The notes beneath the pieces are model-generated. The model had not been told where the DNA came from. It ran no database searches and saw only the letters and a list, made by a program, of their open reading frames with translations. From Opitutus terrae PB90-1 (GTDB lineage: Bacteria; Verrucomicrobiota; Verrucomicrobiia; Opitutales; Opitutaceae): a stretch of DNA of 64,000 nt. The first letter of the stretch is position 1. Every line of letters starts with the position of its first letter. Made by a program: the position numbers and the translations under genes. Of this stretch, positions 52,940 to 60,442 are shown piece after piece. The stretch lies in the NCBI RefSeq assembly GCF_000019965.1, contig NC_010571.1:5279001-5343000 (forward strand), read 5' to 3'.

Positions 52940-53278
52940 ATGAGCTACTTTCGCTTTACTCGTATGGCATTGCAGTGGGCCGTCTCGAAGCCGGTCACCT
53001 GCCGGTATCCGTTCGAACCGCGCGTGCCGGTGCCCGGCTCCCGCGGCCAGCTCGAGTTCGATCCGACGGCCTGTACCTACTGCACGGTCTGCGCAAAAAA
53101 GTGCCCCACGCGCGCGATTGTGGTGAAACGCGCGGCGAAGCACTGGACGATCGACCGGCTGCTTTGCATCAGCTGTGGCTACTGCGTGGAATCCTGCCCG
53201 AAGCACTGCCTCGAGCTCACGACCGACCACGGCACGCCCGCGCTGACGAAAGACCGCGAATATCACGCCGCCCCGTAG
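52940..53278 (+). CDS. echF: Ech-type hydrogenase ferredoxin subunit EchF
   Basis: 112 residues starting one base after the echE stop. Two [4Fe-4S] motifs: C45, C48, C51, C55 in CTYCTVCAKKCP and C76, C79, C82, C86 in CISCGYCVESCP. It is NuoI-like and passes electrons between ferredoxin and the EchC cluster. Last gene of the operon. Confidence 0.93.
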   Translation: MSYFRFTRMALQWAVSKPVTCRYPFEPRVPVPGSRGQLEFDPTACTYCTVCAKKCPTRAIVVKRAAKHWTIDRLLCISCGYCVESCPKHCLELTTDHGTPALTKDREYHAAP

Positions 53279-53319
53279 GCCCGTCCCGCCCCAGCGGCCC
53301 GAGTTCAACGCGCCGGCAT

Positions 53320-53347
53320 TGAAACCTGCGGCTAGGTTCGTATGTTC
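53320..53347 (+). promoter_or_regulatory. Candidate promoter for the transglutaminase/TPR gene
   Basis: TTGAAA at 53320-53325 and TATGTT at 53342-53347 with a 16-bp spacer, 50 bp before the GTG start at 53398. By eye only. Confidence 0.35.
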
Positions 53348-53397
53348 CGGGGTGACGCCGGACTCCTTCCAGGCGGATTCTGCCCGGCGCCGCGCCC

Positions 53398-54540
53398 GTG
53401 AGCAAAAATCCGACCGTTTCCCGCTGGTGGCGCGGCGGCCTCGCCGCGGTGGGTTTGATTGTTGTTCTCCCATCAGGCCGGGGCGCGGATTACCCCCTCG
53501 CGCCCGCCCCGAGCGCTCCCGCCGCCGAGCCCGCGGTCGCATATGTGCCGCCCGAAAATCCCTCGGAACTGCTGCGGCTGGACGAACCGATGCGCCGCTA
53601 TTTCCGCGCCCGGCTCTCGCGCCACGCCTCGGGTTACGACCGGTTGTGCGCGCTCGTGGATTCGATCATCCAGCCCGATGGGCTGGCCTTTGCCTACGAC
53701 GGGAACGGGACGTATGACGCGCGGGAGACGTTCCGCCGGCGCCGCGGCAATTGCGCCAGCTTCGCCTTCCTCGTTGTGGCCGTCGCGCGCGAGTTCGACA
53801 TCGACGCGTCGTTTCAAAACGTCGAGCGCGCGACGCGTTGGAACCGTGTCGGCGACATGGTCGTCGCCGTACTGCACCTCGACGTGAAGGTGAGCAGCCA
53901 GGGCCGCAACTACATCATCGACCTCGAGCCAGGGCTGATTCCGCCGCGCGACTCCTCCGATGTGCGCTTGATCCGCGATGAGCGCGCGTTCGCCCAATTC
54001 TACTGCAACATCGGCTTCGACGAGTTGGTGCGCGGCGATGCGGACCGCGCGCTGCATTACATGGCGCGGGCGACCGAGATTGATCCGAGCTGCGCCACGG
54101 CGTGGGCCAACCGGGCGACGCTGCTAAGCCGGCTGGGCGATCTCGCGACCGCCAGAAAGTGCTTCGAACGCTCGCTGCGGGCCGATTCGCGGGGGGAAGC
54201 CGCGCTGGACGGGTTCGTCAGCCTGTTGCGCCAGCTCGGCACACCCGCAGATCTGCAGCAGGCCGACAAGCTGGAGCGCCGGGCGCGCGCCATCCGTGAA
54301 CGCAACCCCTATTACCAGCAGCAGCTCGCAGCGCAGGCGCAAGAGCAGGGCGACCTCGCCCGCGCCGAAAAGCACCTGCGGCGTGCGATTTCGCTCAAGG
54401 ATGACGAGCCTGAATTTTATGCGCAGCGGCTCGCGGTGCTGGAGCAGCTCGGGCGCAGCGACGACGCCCGCCGCGTCGCCCGTCAGCTCGAAAATGTGCG
54501 CACCCGTCTCATGAACATGCCCGAGCAAATCGTTCCCTGA
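53398..54540 (+). CDS. Transglutaminase-like protein with TPR repeats
   Basis: 380 residues from GTG 53398. N-terminal signal/anchor (LAAVGLIVVLPSGRGA). Residues about 75-190 resemble a transglutaminase-like core: RRRRGNCASFAFLVVAVAREFDIDASF holds the Cys of the usual catalytic position. The C-terminal half has tetratricopeptide repeats (YCNIGFDELVRGDADRALHYMARATEIDPSCATAWANRATLLSRLGDLATARKCFERSL and more). Such proteins act in the envelope, possibly as proteases or scaffolds. About 120 bp after the Ech operon, but with its own candidate promoter. Confidence 0.8.
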   Translation: MSKNPTVSRWWRGGLAAVGLIVVLPSGRGADYPLAPAPSAPAAEPAVAYVPPENPSELLRLDEPMRRYFRARLSRHASGYDRLCALVDSIIQPDGLAFAYDGNGTYDARETFRRRRGNCASFAFLVVAVAREFDIDASFQNVERATRWNRVGDMVVAVLHLDVKVSSQGRNYIIDLEPGLIPPRDSSDVRLIRDERAFAQFYCNIGFDELVRGDADRALHYMARATEIDPSCATAWANRATLLSRLGDLATARKCFERSLRADSRGEAALDGFVSLLRQLGTPADLQQADKLERRARAIRERNPYYQQQLAAQAQEQGDLARAEKHLRRAISLKDDEPEFYAQRLAVLEQLGRSDDARRVARQLENVRTRLMNMPEQIVP

Positions 54541-54635
54541 TCGGCTCCCGCCGCCCCGAGCCGGCACCTGCAAGAACCAAAGTCTTCCTTGACCGGCGAG
54601 GACCGGACCGCAGCGTAGGCGGTTCTCCACTCCAC

Positions 54636-54709
54636 TGCCCGATGGTGTAATGGCAGCACAGGCGACTTTGACTCGCCTAGTCATGGTTCGAATCCATGTC
54701 GGGCAGCCA
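54636..54709 (+). tRNA. tRNA-Gln (anticodon UUG)
   Basis: 74 nt that fold as a cloverleaf: acceptor TGCCCGA/TCGGGCA, anticodon stem GGCGA/TCGCC with loop CTTTGAC (anticodon TTG), T arm ATGG-TTCGAAT-CCAT, discriminator G and encoded CCA. Its last 26 bases are duplicated at 61693-61718, marking it as the integration site of the element that follows. Confidence 0.97.
54684..54709 (+). other. Left attachment site core (within tRNA-Gln)
   Basis: 26-bp direct repeat beginning TGGTTCGAATCC and ending GTCGGGCAGCCA, identical to 61693-61718. It covers the T arm, acceptor 3' strand and CCA of tRNA-Gln, so insertion leaves the tRNA intact, as is usual for tyrosine recombinases. Confidence 0.93.
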
Positions 54710-54781
54710 GTGGGCCGACCGGCTTCCCTCTGGGAGCCGAGTTAAGCTGAGCTAAGGAAAGTTAGGGAAAGCCTGCAAATC

Positions 54782-54799
54782 TTTCCATTTTCTTTCCAT
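54782..54799 (+). promoter_or_regulatory. Left arm-type recombinase site candidate
   Basis: TTTCCATTTTCTTTCCAT: two TTTCCAT units 11 bp apart, 73 bp inside the left core. The same pattern occurs near the right end at 61647-61664. Confidence 0.6.
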
Positions 54800-54940
54800 G
54801 CTTTTCCCCTCTGAAACCGTGGTTTTTCAGGGCCTATTTCCCACGAATCTTTTCCACCGCGATCCGAAGGGGCGTCATGACCGCGGCAACGGTTGCTTAC
54901 GTGCGTCATGGGGGCGCCTCGGATGGGCTAGCTTAGGGGG

Positions 54941-55156
54941 ATGGAAGACTCAGCGCAGCCATTCTACCGGTGGAAGGAACTCCAGAAACGCTACGGCTCC
55001 TCGCTGCTCGGACGCATGATCCGCGCGCGGTGGTTGACGCCGTGCGTCCGATCTCACCGCTTCTCGTTGTTTACCGCCAAGTCTGTCGCTTCGGCAGATG
55101 AGCGGCTCGCGTCGGGCCAACTGCCGCCGCGCCATATGAAAGAGGTGTCGCCGTGA
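54941..55156 (+). CDS. Small protein, possible excisionase/DNA-binding
   Basis: 71 residues from ATG 54941, preceded by TTAGGGGG as ribosome binding site. FYRWKELQKRYGSSLLGRMIRARWLTPCVRSHRFSLFTAKSVASADERLASGQLPP has the layout of MerR/AlpA-type small excisionases (short helix-turn-helix plus wing and a loading residue run). The match is weak. First gene inside the element, and it overlaps the next gene by GTGA, so the two are likely co-translated. Confidence 0.5.
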   Translation: MEDSAQPFYRWKELQKRYGSSLLGRMIRARWLTPCVRSHRFSLFTAKSVASADERLASGQLPPRHMKEVSP

Positions 55157-56085
55157 GCCTACACCGTCCCCGCACAAAGCAGGCGATCCGCCATACGGAC
55201 CAAACGACGATCGAGCACGGAAAGGACAAGGAACAGGGCGAGGCGCGTCAGACAAAAGCTTATCTACGCTACGATGTCGCACCAAGTCCGTCTCCGGTGC
55301 GCGACTTGTCGGCGCTCGCGCCCTGGGCTCTCCGCCGGGAGCCCGATGGCCGATTTGTGCAATGCACGCTCGAGGGAGAATACGGCGATTTTGCGGAGAG
55401 CCAAGCGAAGGCGCGCAACTGGTACTATGGCCCTGTTCGCAGAAAGGCCGGCGATGGACGCGTTCGCCGCAAATGCGACAGCCCACTAGAGTATCTGGTG
55501 ATCACCGCCGCGCCGTGGCTGTCGCAGCGTGTTCACGACATGCTCCGAGTCGGAGACGACCCGCGGCCCCATCTCCGTCGAATCTTCGCGCGATGGATGA
55601 CGACTGTAGGAGGCATGGTTTCGCATCAACGTCATTGGATTGGCGCGTCGTGCCACACGGACACCAGCGATCTCCATGTTGACCTCCTGTTTTCCCGCTA
55701 TGATGGAAAAGGCGGCAAGATCGGGAAACCTGGCCTGCAGTTGGCCGGCCCGTGGATGGTGGGGGTAGACCGTCAGCTCCAGGCAGGAGCATCGATTGCC
55801 TCGTATAAGCGCCGCCAGTTTCGCTCAAATCTCAGCAGGCACCAGCAGCGATACGGTGACGACGCCGTTCCGCTCGACTTAGCCCTCTCACGCGGGCTCG
55901 ACGAATGCGCCCAGTTGGAAATGCCCGAACTGGCGAAATATCGGGCCGACTACGCGCGCCGAGTTCCGGAGCTTGAGCATGCACACCTGAAGCAAAGGGC
56001 GGAAAACGCGAGGCGTACAGCGGAGCGACTGGAGTCTCTGGCCAGTGCCGCGGAGCCGGATGCGGAAATATCGTGGGATGGCTAG
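55153..56085 (+). CDS. Putative relaxase- or replication-like protein of the element
   Basis: 310 residues from the GTG at 55153. The most telling stretch is HWIGASCHTDTSDLHVDLLFSRYDGKGGKIG. H168, D170 and H175 have the H-x-D-x(4)-H spacing of the metal-binding motif of small MOB relaxases (HUH endonucleases), and a conserved LVITAAPW strand precedes it. A C-terminal coiled-coil (LKQRAENARRTAERLESLAS) follows. A catalytic Tyr is not assigned with confidence. If right, this would nick the element's transfer or replication origin. Otherwise unrecognised. Confidence 0.5.
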   Translation: MSLHRPRTKQAIRHTDQTTIEHGKDKEQGEARQTKAYLRYDVAPSPSPVRDLSALAPWALRREPDGRFVQCTLEGEYGDFAESQAKARNWYYGPVRRKAGDGRVRRKCDSPLEYLVITAAPWLSQRVHDMLRVGDDPRPHLRRIFARWMTTVGGMVSHQRHWIGASCHTDTSDLHVDLLFSRYDGKGGKIGKPGLQLAGPWMVGVDRQLQAGASIASYKRRQFRSNLSRHQQRYGDDAVPLDLALSRGLDECAQLEMPELAKYRADYARRVPELEHAHLKQRAENARRTAERLESLASAAEPDAEISWDG

Positions 56086-56095
56086 CTTGAGGGGG

Positions 56096-56563
56096 ATGAA
56101 TACCAATACTGACACGATTGATGATTTCGCACTCGCACATATTTGCGGGCTCCCGCGCCATGCACCGCTGCCGCGCATCGATAACCGATTCTCGTTTTTC
56201 CTGCATCTGGCGGGCTGGCGGGCAGAGTTCACCGTCGAGTTTTCGTGCAGCACCGACGTGGATGCGCAGCACCTGATTGCGGACATAAATTGCCGTTGCA
56301 TCGAGGCTGCCTACGTGGAGTTGCGCGAAGGCGGTAGGGGAGAAATCGTCTATCTCGTCCGCGAAGTCGATGGCGGAAGCTCCCTGAAGAAGGCGAACGC
56401 AGAGTTCGGAGAATTGAACCTTTTCAGTGAGCTTTCTCCAGCGAAGAAACAGGATGCGGCAGAGCCCAGTAGCGCAAAACTGGTCCCTGACCAAACCAAC
56501 TTCGCCGACCGTCTGAACGAAATATTGAAACGAGGCGAGGAAGAGCGCCAGCGCGGCGAGTGA
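56096..56563 (+). CDS. Hypothetical protein of the element
   Basis: 155 residues from ATG 56096, with a GAGGGGG ribosome binding site. Mixed alpha/beta (DNRFSFFLHLAGWRAEFTVEFSCSTDVDAQHLIADINCRCIEAAYVELREGGRGEIVYLV), then a hydrophilic C-terminal half ending in a charged helix. No membrane segment, no recognised domain. Ten bases after the relaxase-like gene, with nearly the same leader (GGATGG-CTAGCTT-GAGGGGG) as the first gene of the element. Confidence 0.6.
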   Translation: MNTNTDTIDDFALAHICGLPRHAPLPRIDNRFSFFLHLAGWRAEFTVEFSCSTDVDAQHLIADINCRCIEAAYVELREGGRGEIVYLVREVDGGSSLKKANAEFGELNLFSELSPAKKQDAAEPSSAKLVPDQTNFADRLNEILKRGEEERQRGE

Positions 56564-56579
56564 CGCGAACGAGGTATTA

Positions 56580-56714
56580 CCAAAGGGAGCAACGCTCCCT
56601 TTGGCGAGTGCAACTCTGCATCAGCGACGCTGATGCAGAGTTGCATCTCGCATTCGGCGCACGCCGACGATGGATGCATGCCTGCATTCACCCGCAGCAC
56701 CGGCTTGCCGGTGC
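56580..56714. repeat. Run of four hairpins in the element
   Basis: Consecutive stems: 56580-56590/56594-56604 (11 bp, 3-nt loop, CCAAAGGGAGC), 56610-56625/56629-56644 (16 bp perfect, 3-nt loop, GCAACTCTGCATCAGC), a CGGCG-CA-CGCCG stem near 56655, and 56697-56704/56707-56714 (8 bp, GCACCGGC). They lie between convergent genes; no T-tract follows any of them. Possible terminators, or a structured origin (oriT/sso-like). Confidence 0.7.
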
Positions 56715-57290
56715 GTCGCCCGCTTTGGACACCCCGCCGCTCAGCAGCTCTTTCCCCCCGCCCTCCGCCGCCCTTTCCGCGCTCCCTCCGCGTCGATACA
56801 CGGGCAAGAGATACTTCATGTCTCGCCGCGCTCGGGCTGCGTGGCGAATCAATCGATACGACCGCGAAGCGCCGCGCAACCACGCGAGACCGACGGCGGG
56901 AAGCATTGTCATCACCGGCCACGTTACCGCAATCACGTATAGCACGTTCAACGAGGTGCCGAAAAAATTCTCCGCAATGAGTTCAACTGCGACGAACACC
57001 GCAGCGGCGGGGAAGAATCCGACGGTGAAAAAGCTGATGAGATAGGAGCTGATCAGCAATCGGGCGACGTGCCGTTTAGCGAACGCGACCAATTCGAAAT
57101 CAACATCGTGAACCCCATGGCCTGTTTGATCGACCACCGGCGCGACGGCGCGCACCCGTTCCGTGAATAGCTCGCGCAACTCCGCTCGTTGCTCGTAAGG
57201 GGCAAAGCGCCACGAGTCCGTGTGCGTGATCATCTGCCACCGCAGGGCGACAGCATGCTGGTAGTCCTTGCGCGGAAGGAGAAGTTTCAT
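56688..57290 (-). CDS. Membrane protein of the element, two helices
   Basis: 200 residues from the ATG at 57288-57290, which overlaps the upstream stop as ATGA. Hydrophilic first half (DWHAV-like charged helices, FELVAFAKRHVARLL), then two helices (SSYLISFFTVGFFPAAAVFVAVELIA and LNVLYVIAVTWPVMTMLPAVGLAWL) and a basic tail (YRLIRHAARARRDMKYLLPVYRRGG). The last codons overlap a hairpin. Family unknown. Co-translated with the next gene upstream. Confidence 0.6.
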   Translation of the reverse strand: MKLLLPRKDYQHAVALRWQMITHTDSWRFAPYEQRAELRELFTERVRAVAPVVDQTGHGVHDVDFELVAFAKRHVARLLISSYLISFFTVGFFPAAAVFVAVELIAENFFGTSLNVLYVIAVTWPVMTMLPAVGLAWLRGASRSYRLIRHAARARRDMKYLLPVYRRGGSAERAAEGGGKELLSGGVSKAGDAPASRCCG

Positions 57291-57580
57291 CGCCCACTCA
57301 TCGCCCACATCAACAGGTAGAGCATGCCGGCGAAAAATGCCGGAAAGAGGACCTTGGGCTGGACGATTTTCGAAGCCCACCACCACGGATCGCGCAGTCT
57401 CTCGACAACCATCAGACGCGCTAGCTTCCGGTTCCTCGCAGCCACGTCGTTGCGCATGCGGATAGTTTCCTCGTCGCGGTGAATGGAGTTACGACGGTCC
57501 CGGATGGCCTCGTATTCCGCCATTTCCCATCGTGTGGTGATAGCGCTGTCGTCTGGCTTTTCGAAGTGAGGGTCTTTCAT
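57287..57580 (-). CDS. Small membrane-anchored protein of the element
   Basis: 97 residues. A long charged N-terminal region (EMAEYEAIRDRRNSIHRDEETIRMRNDVAARNRKLARLMV) is followed by one helix (VLFPAFFAGMLYLLMWAMS). The stop overlaps the start of the next gene. Together the pair looks like a membrane module of two partners. Not recognised. Confidence 0.6.
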   Translation of the reverse strand: MKDPHFEKPDDSAITTRWEMAEYEAIRDRRNSIHRDEETIRMRNDVAARNRKLARLMVVERLRDPWWWASKIVQPKVLFPAFFAGMLYLLMWAMSGR

Positions 57581-57591
57581 CCGGGGAAAGG

Positions 57592-59484
57592 CTAAGGGTT
57601 GACGACGATCTGACCGGTGACATTCGCGGTGCCATTCATGAGCACGGCGTTGTTAGCCTTGGCCGGAATGAGGTTGCCGCCCGAATCGCTGCCGTCGGAG
57701 AACTTGAGCTGGCTGATGCCACTGACCTGAACAGGTTGCGCATTCGGTTGCGCCAGATCCCCGCCAGTTATCCGCGTATCCGCGGCGGAGCCCAAGATGA
57801 TGACGGGGTTGGCTGCGTCGAAGGCCGTTATGTTTCCGATGAAAATGGGTCCGGTGAATTCGACTCCGGGCGCGTAGACTCCAGTCATGCCTTTCGATGC
57901 GAAGTAATTCGCGTTGGCGGTGCGGATGCCGCCGAATTTTCCGTTGCTGCTGGCGATGGCGATGAACGCGAGGTCGGCTACGCCGTCGTATTTGGTGGCG
58001 CTGTGACCTTTGAAAAGCGAACTGCCGTTGTTCGCCGGGTTGTTCGTCGGGCTCGGTGCGATAAGGATGTTGTAGGCTCCGGTCGGATCGAACGCCGTCG
58101 CCCGACCGACGGTGAACACGGAAACGTTGGTGTTTTCATCGGCCCCGGTGACTACGATGCCCGCGTGTCCTTTCACGTAGAGAGTGTCCTGCTGATAGTT
58201 CGTCGGCAGCGCCGGAGGGGTGTAGCCGTCGAAAACGAGCGTAAGCGTTCCCGGCCCGCTGAACTCGACTTGGACAATGTCGTTGTCGAGATCGATGAAC
58301 GAGGTGCGGGTGATCTTCTTCGGGGCGTAACCCGCCGTCACGGCTTCGGCTGGTCCCGTCACCAAAACCTGATCGAAGACGTTCCCGTTGGGATGGGTGA
58401 TGTCGGTCCCGACGATCTTGCCGTCGCCAACCATTCTTGCGGCGGTTGTGATGCCGACGATAGCTGCATTCGTGCTCGCTTCGGCGCCATTCACGGTAGC
58501 GGTGTAAATGCCTGCGTGTGTCGGCTGCAAGGGCGCCAACATCGGCGATGCACCAGAAAGGGCATTGGCGGGATCGCCGTTCTTCGACCATTGGACATTC
58601 TGAACGGAGCCGGTCGATCCGACGACAAAAAGGTTCACGGAGCTGCCGAAGGCGGCGGATTGCACATCAGGGCGAATGCGGGGGCCCGTCGGCGTGGCCG
58701 TGCCTATCTCGAACGTGACATCGAAGAGTCCGAACGAATTCTCAACGTGCATCCGGTAGGTGCCCGCGTCTGTGCTGCCGTAGCTGGGGATGTCGAACCA
58801 GTCCGGTGACTCTCCCGCAAACCTGTCGTGACGGATGATCCTTTGGCCGCCTTTGAACCATGTCACACGGGCATACTCGCTGAGGCCACCGCCCACGCCG
58901 AACCGGTGACCATGATAGGCTCCTGCTGAAAGCACCTGCTTTCCGTCCGCGCTGATGCGCTGCACGACGCCATCGAGTTTGACGTTGTCGTCCGGCCAGT
59001 AAAACCGAAGGCGAGTATTCGGGCGCTCGTCCACGCCATCGGTGCGAGACATCCCGGCGGCGAAGGTATAATCAAAAGCGAGTCCCGGCGTAGCGGAATT
59101 ATTGGCGAATGCCACGATTCCGGAGTTTCCACGCGAATCAGACCAAACAGGGACACCACTTCCGGACGGAAAGGTGAACGCGTTTGTGCCGTAGTCCGCC
59201 GTGGTTGCGCCACGCTCGCTGCCCTCAAACGGTCCCACCGTCAGGGTGTAGCTCTCACCGTCGATTTTGACGTCGAAGACACACGGATAGATGTAGTCCG
59301 GGACGCCCGTAACGGTCCAGTCGCGAGACTCAGCCCATACGGCCCACATGACAATCCGCTCGCCTGTCGCAGGCGTGTATGCCACCGGCCCGGGCCTGAG
59401 CAAAATGGGCGCGAGGGGCGCGTCATCGGCGAACGACGCGGAGATCACCGCGACGAGGAAAACGACCAAGGTCTTTTTGAGCAT
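57592..59484 (-). CDS. Secreted protein with immunoglobulin-like domains
   Basis: 630 residues from the ATG at 59482-59484; ATG 59514 and GTG/ATG up to 59559 possible. Signal peptide KKTLVVFLVAVISASFADD. Ig-like domains are visible at about 205-270 (VTWFKGGQRI up to DAGTYRMHVENSFGLFDVTFEIG) and 275-345 (QSAAFGSSVNLFVVGSTGSVQNVQWSKNG up to THAGIYTATVNG). The remainder is beta-rich with Gly/Asn/Thr repeats, as in adhesion or matrix proteins. Unusual cargo for a 7-kb element. Divergent from the XRE regulator with operators between them. Confidence 0.75.
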   Translation of the reverse strand: MLKKTLVVFLVAVISASFADDAPLAPILLRPGPVAYTPATGERIVMWAVWAESRDWTVTGVPDYIYPCVFDVKIDGESYTLTVGPFEGSERGATTADYGTNAFTFPSGSGVPVWSDSRGNSGIVAFANNSATPGLAFDYTFAAGMSRTDGVDERPNTRLRFYWPDDNVKLDGVVQRISADGKQVLSAGAYHGHRFGVGGGLSEYARVTWFKGGQRIIRHDRFAGESPDWFDIPSYGSTDAGTYRMHVENSFGLFDVTFEIGTATPTGPRIRPDVQSAAFGSSVNLFVVGSTGSVQNVQWSKNGDPANALSGASPMLAPLQPTHAGIYTATVNGAEASTNAAIVGITTAARMVGDGKIVGTDITHPNGNVFDQVLVTGPAEAVTAGYAPKKITRTSFIDLDNDIVQVEFSGPGTLTLVFDGYTPPALPTNYQQDTLYVKGHAGIVVTGADENTNVSVFTVGRATAFDPTGAYNILIAPSPTNNPANNGSSLFKGHSATKYDGVADLAFIAIASSNGKFGGIRTANANYFASKGMTGVYAPGVEFTGPIFIGNITAFDAANPVIILGSAADTRITGGDLAQPNAQPVQVSGISQLKFSDGSDSGGNLIPAKANNAVLMNGTANVTGQIVVNP

Positions 59485-59560
59485 GGCAAAGCACGAAAGA
59501 TAGCGAAACGGCATGAAATCACGCCGGCTGCTCCGTGGCTCGGGGGTGCTCACATGCAAA

Positions 59561-59580
59561 CCGTGTGGAATCCCACACGG
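59561..59580. promoter_or_regulatory. Palindromic operator candidate 1
   Basis: CCGTGTGGAATCCCACACGG: 20-bp near-perfect dyad (one central mismatch) in the divergent gap between the Ig-domain gene and the XRE gene. Shares GTGTGGAAT with operator 2. Confidence 0.65.
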
Positions 59581-59608
59581 TTACTCGGCACAATTCCACT
59601 AGGGTCAA

Positions 59609-59624
59609 GTGCGGAATTCCACAC
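59609..59624. promoter_or_regulatory. Palindromic operator candidate 2
   Basis: GTGCGGAATTCCACAC: 16-bp dyad with one mismatch, same consensus as operator 1 (GTGTGGAATYCCACAC). It abuts the likely GTG start of the XRE gene. A single half-site CACAATTCCAC lies between the two at 59589-59599. Confidence 0.6.
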
Positions 59625-59909
59625 GTGGCCCAGCACGCACCAACTCCTCGCAATGTCGTCGGTCCACAGCTCCGGGCGCATCGCACGCGCCTTGGTTGGT
59701 CACAGCCGATGCTTGCGACGAAGTGTCAATTGGCCGGCTGGGACATCTCACGCGACATTATCGCGCGAATTGAGTTACGCATCCGTTGGGTCGCTGATTT
59801 CGAGCTAGTGCTTTTGGCGCAGGTGCTCGATGTGCCAGTCGTGAGTTTGTTGCCCAGGCGGATCGTCTGGAACGAGGTTCTCCGTCCTCCGCTAGATTCT
59901 GGAAGCTGA
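59625..59909 (+). CDS. XRE-family helix-turn-helix regulator
   Basis: 94 residues from GTG 59625; upstream GTGs at 59535 and 59565 would run through the operators. One HTH_3 domain: GPQLRAHRTRLGWSQPMLATKCQLAGWDISRDIIARIELRIRWVADFELVLLAQVLDVPVVSLLP, a version with a long insert (CQLAGWDIS) found in several bacterial phyla. Probably represses its own promoter and the divergent Ig-domain gene through the palindromes between them. Confidence 0.82.
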   Translation: MAQHAPTPRNVVGPQLRAHRTRLGWSQPMLATKCQLAGWDISRDIIARIELRIRWVADFELVLLAQVLDVPVVSLLPRRIVWNEVLRPPLDSGS

Positions 59910-60005
59910 AAAGGCTGCACGCAGCCCCCAACGGGAGCGCCATTAAGCCACGCGGGGTGGCCACAATCTTGATTTTGCTGAAAAGGCTGGAAGGCCTTCA
60001 AGCGG

Positions 60006-60419
60006 ATGGGCCATATTATTGCACTACCAATGAAGTCCATCTTTCTCTTTCAGGATGCCCCAAACAACGATCCGTTGAGCGCTACTTTCCGGAACTATAT
60101 TAACTTGGCCTATTCAGTGGCGGTGGCTGACGATGTTCCGTCGTCTTCGCTCGATGACACCGAGGTATTGCCCGGCTATCGGGCCTCATTGGCAGAGGCG
60201 TGCCATCTGGCGAAAAGAGAGGTGGATGCGGACCCGTTGAACAAGGGCAAGATGTTCTACCACGTTTTTCTTGTCGAGTCCGAGCTGATCGACGTATTCG
60301 GGGCGGCACCAGCCGCTTGCCAATTGGTGAGTCTGGCGGTCCGAGGCTACATGTTCGATTTCGCGGTCGGTTTCCGGACCTTCTACGGAATGCCTATCGA
60401 GCATGATACGAGGAATTGA
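60006..60419 (+). CDS. Hypothetical protein of the element
   Basis: 137 residues from ATG 60006, or 129 from ATG 60030 (MKSIFLFQDAPNNDPLSATFRNYINLAYSVAVADD). Mixed alpha/beta, no membrane helix or signal, ending GMPIEHDTRN. Not recognised. The gap before it (59910-60005) holds two copies of GCTGAAAAGGCTG, 77 bp apart, and no gene. Confidence 0.5.
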   Translation: MGHIIALPMKSIFLFQDAPNNDPLSATFRNYINLAYSVAVADDVPSSSLDDTEVLPGYRASLAEACHLAKREVDADPLNKGKMFYHVFLVESELIDVFGAAPAACQLVSLAVRGYMFDFAVGFRTFYGMPIEHDTRN

Positions 60420-60442
60420 ACGGTGCGGCGATATACCAATCC

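Noticed and set aside
52940-53278. Ech operon as respiratory complex I fragment
   Set aside because: EchE has both nickel CxxC pairs, which complex I NuoD lacks, and there are only six subunits in Ech order.
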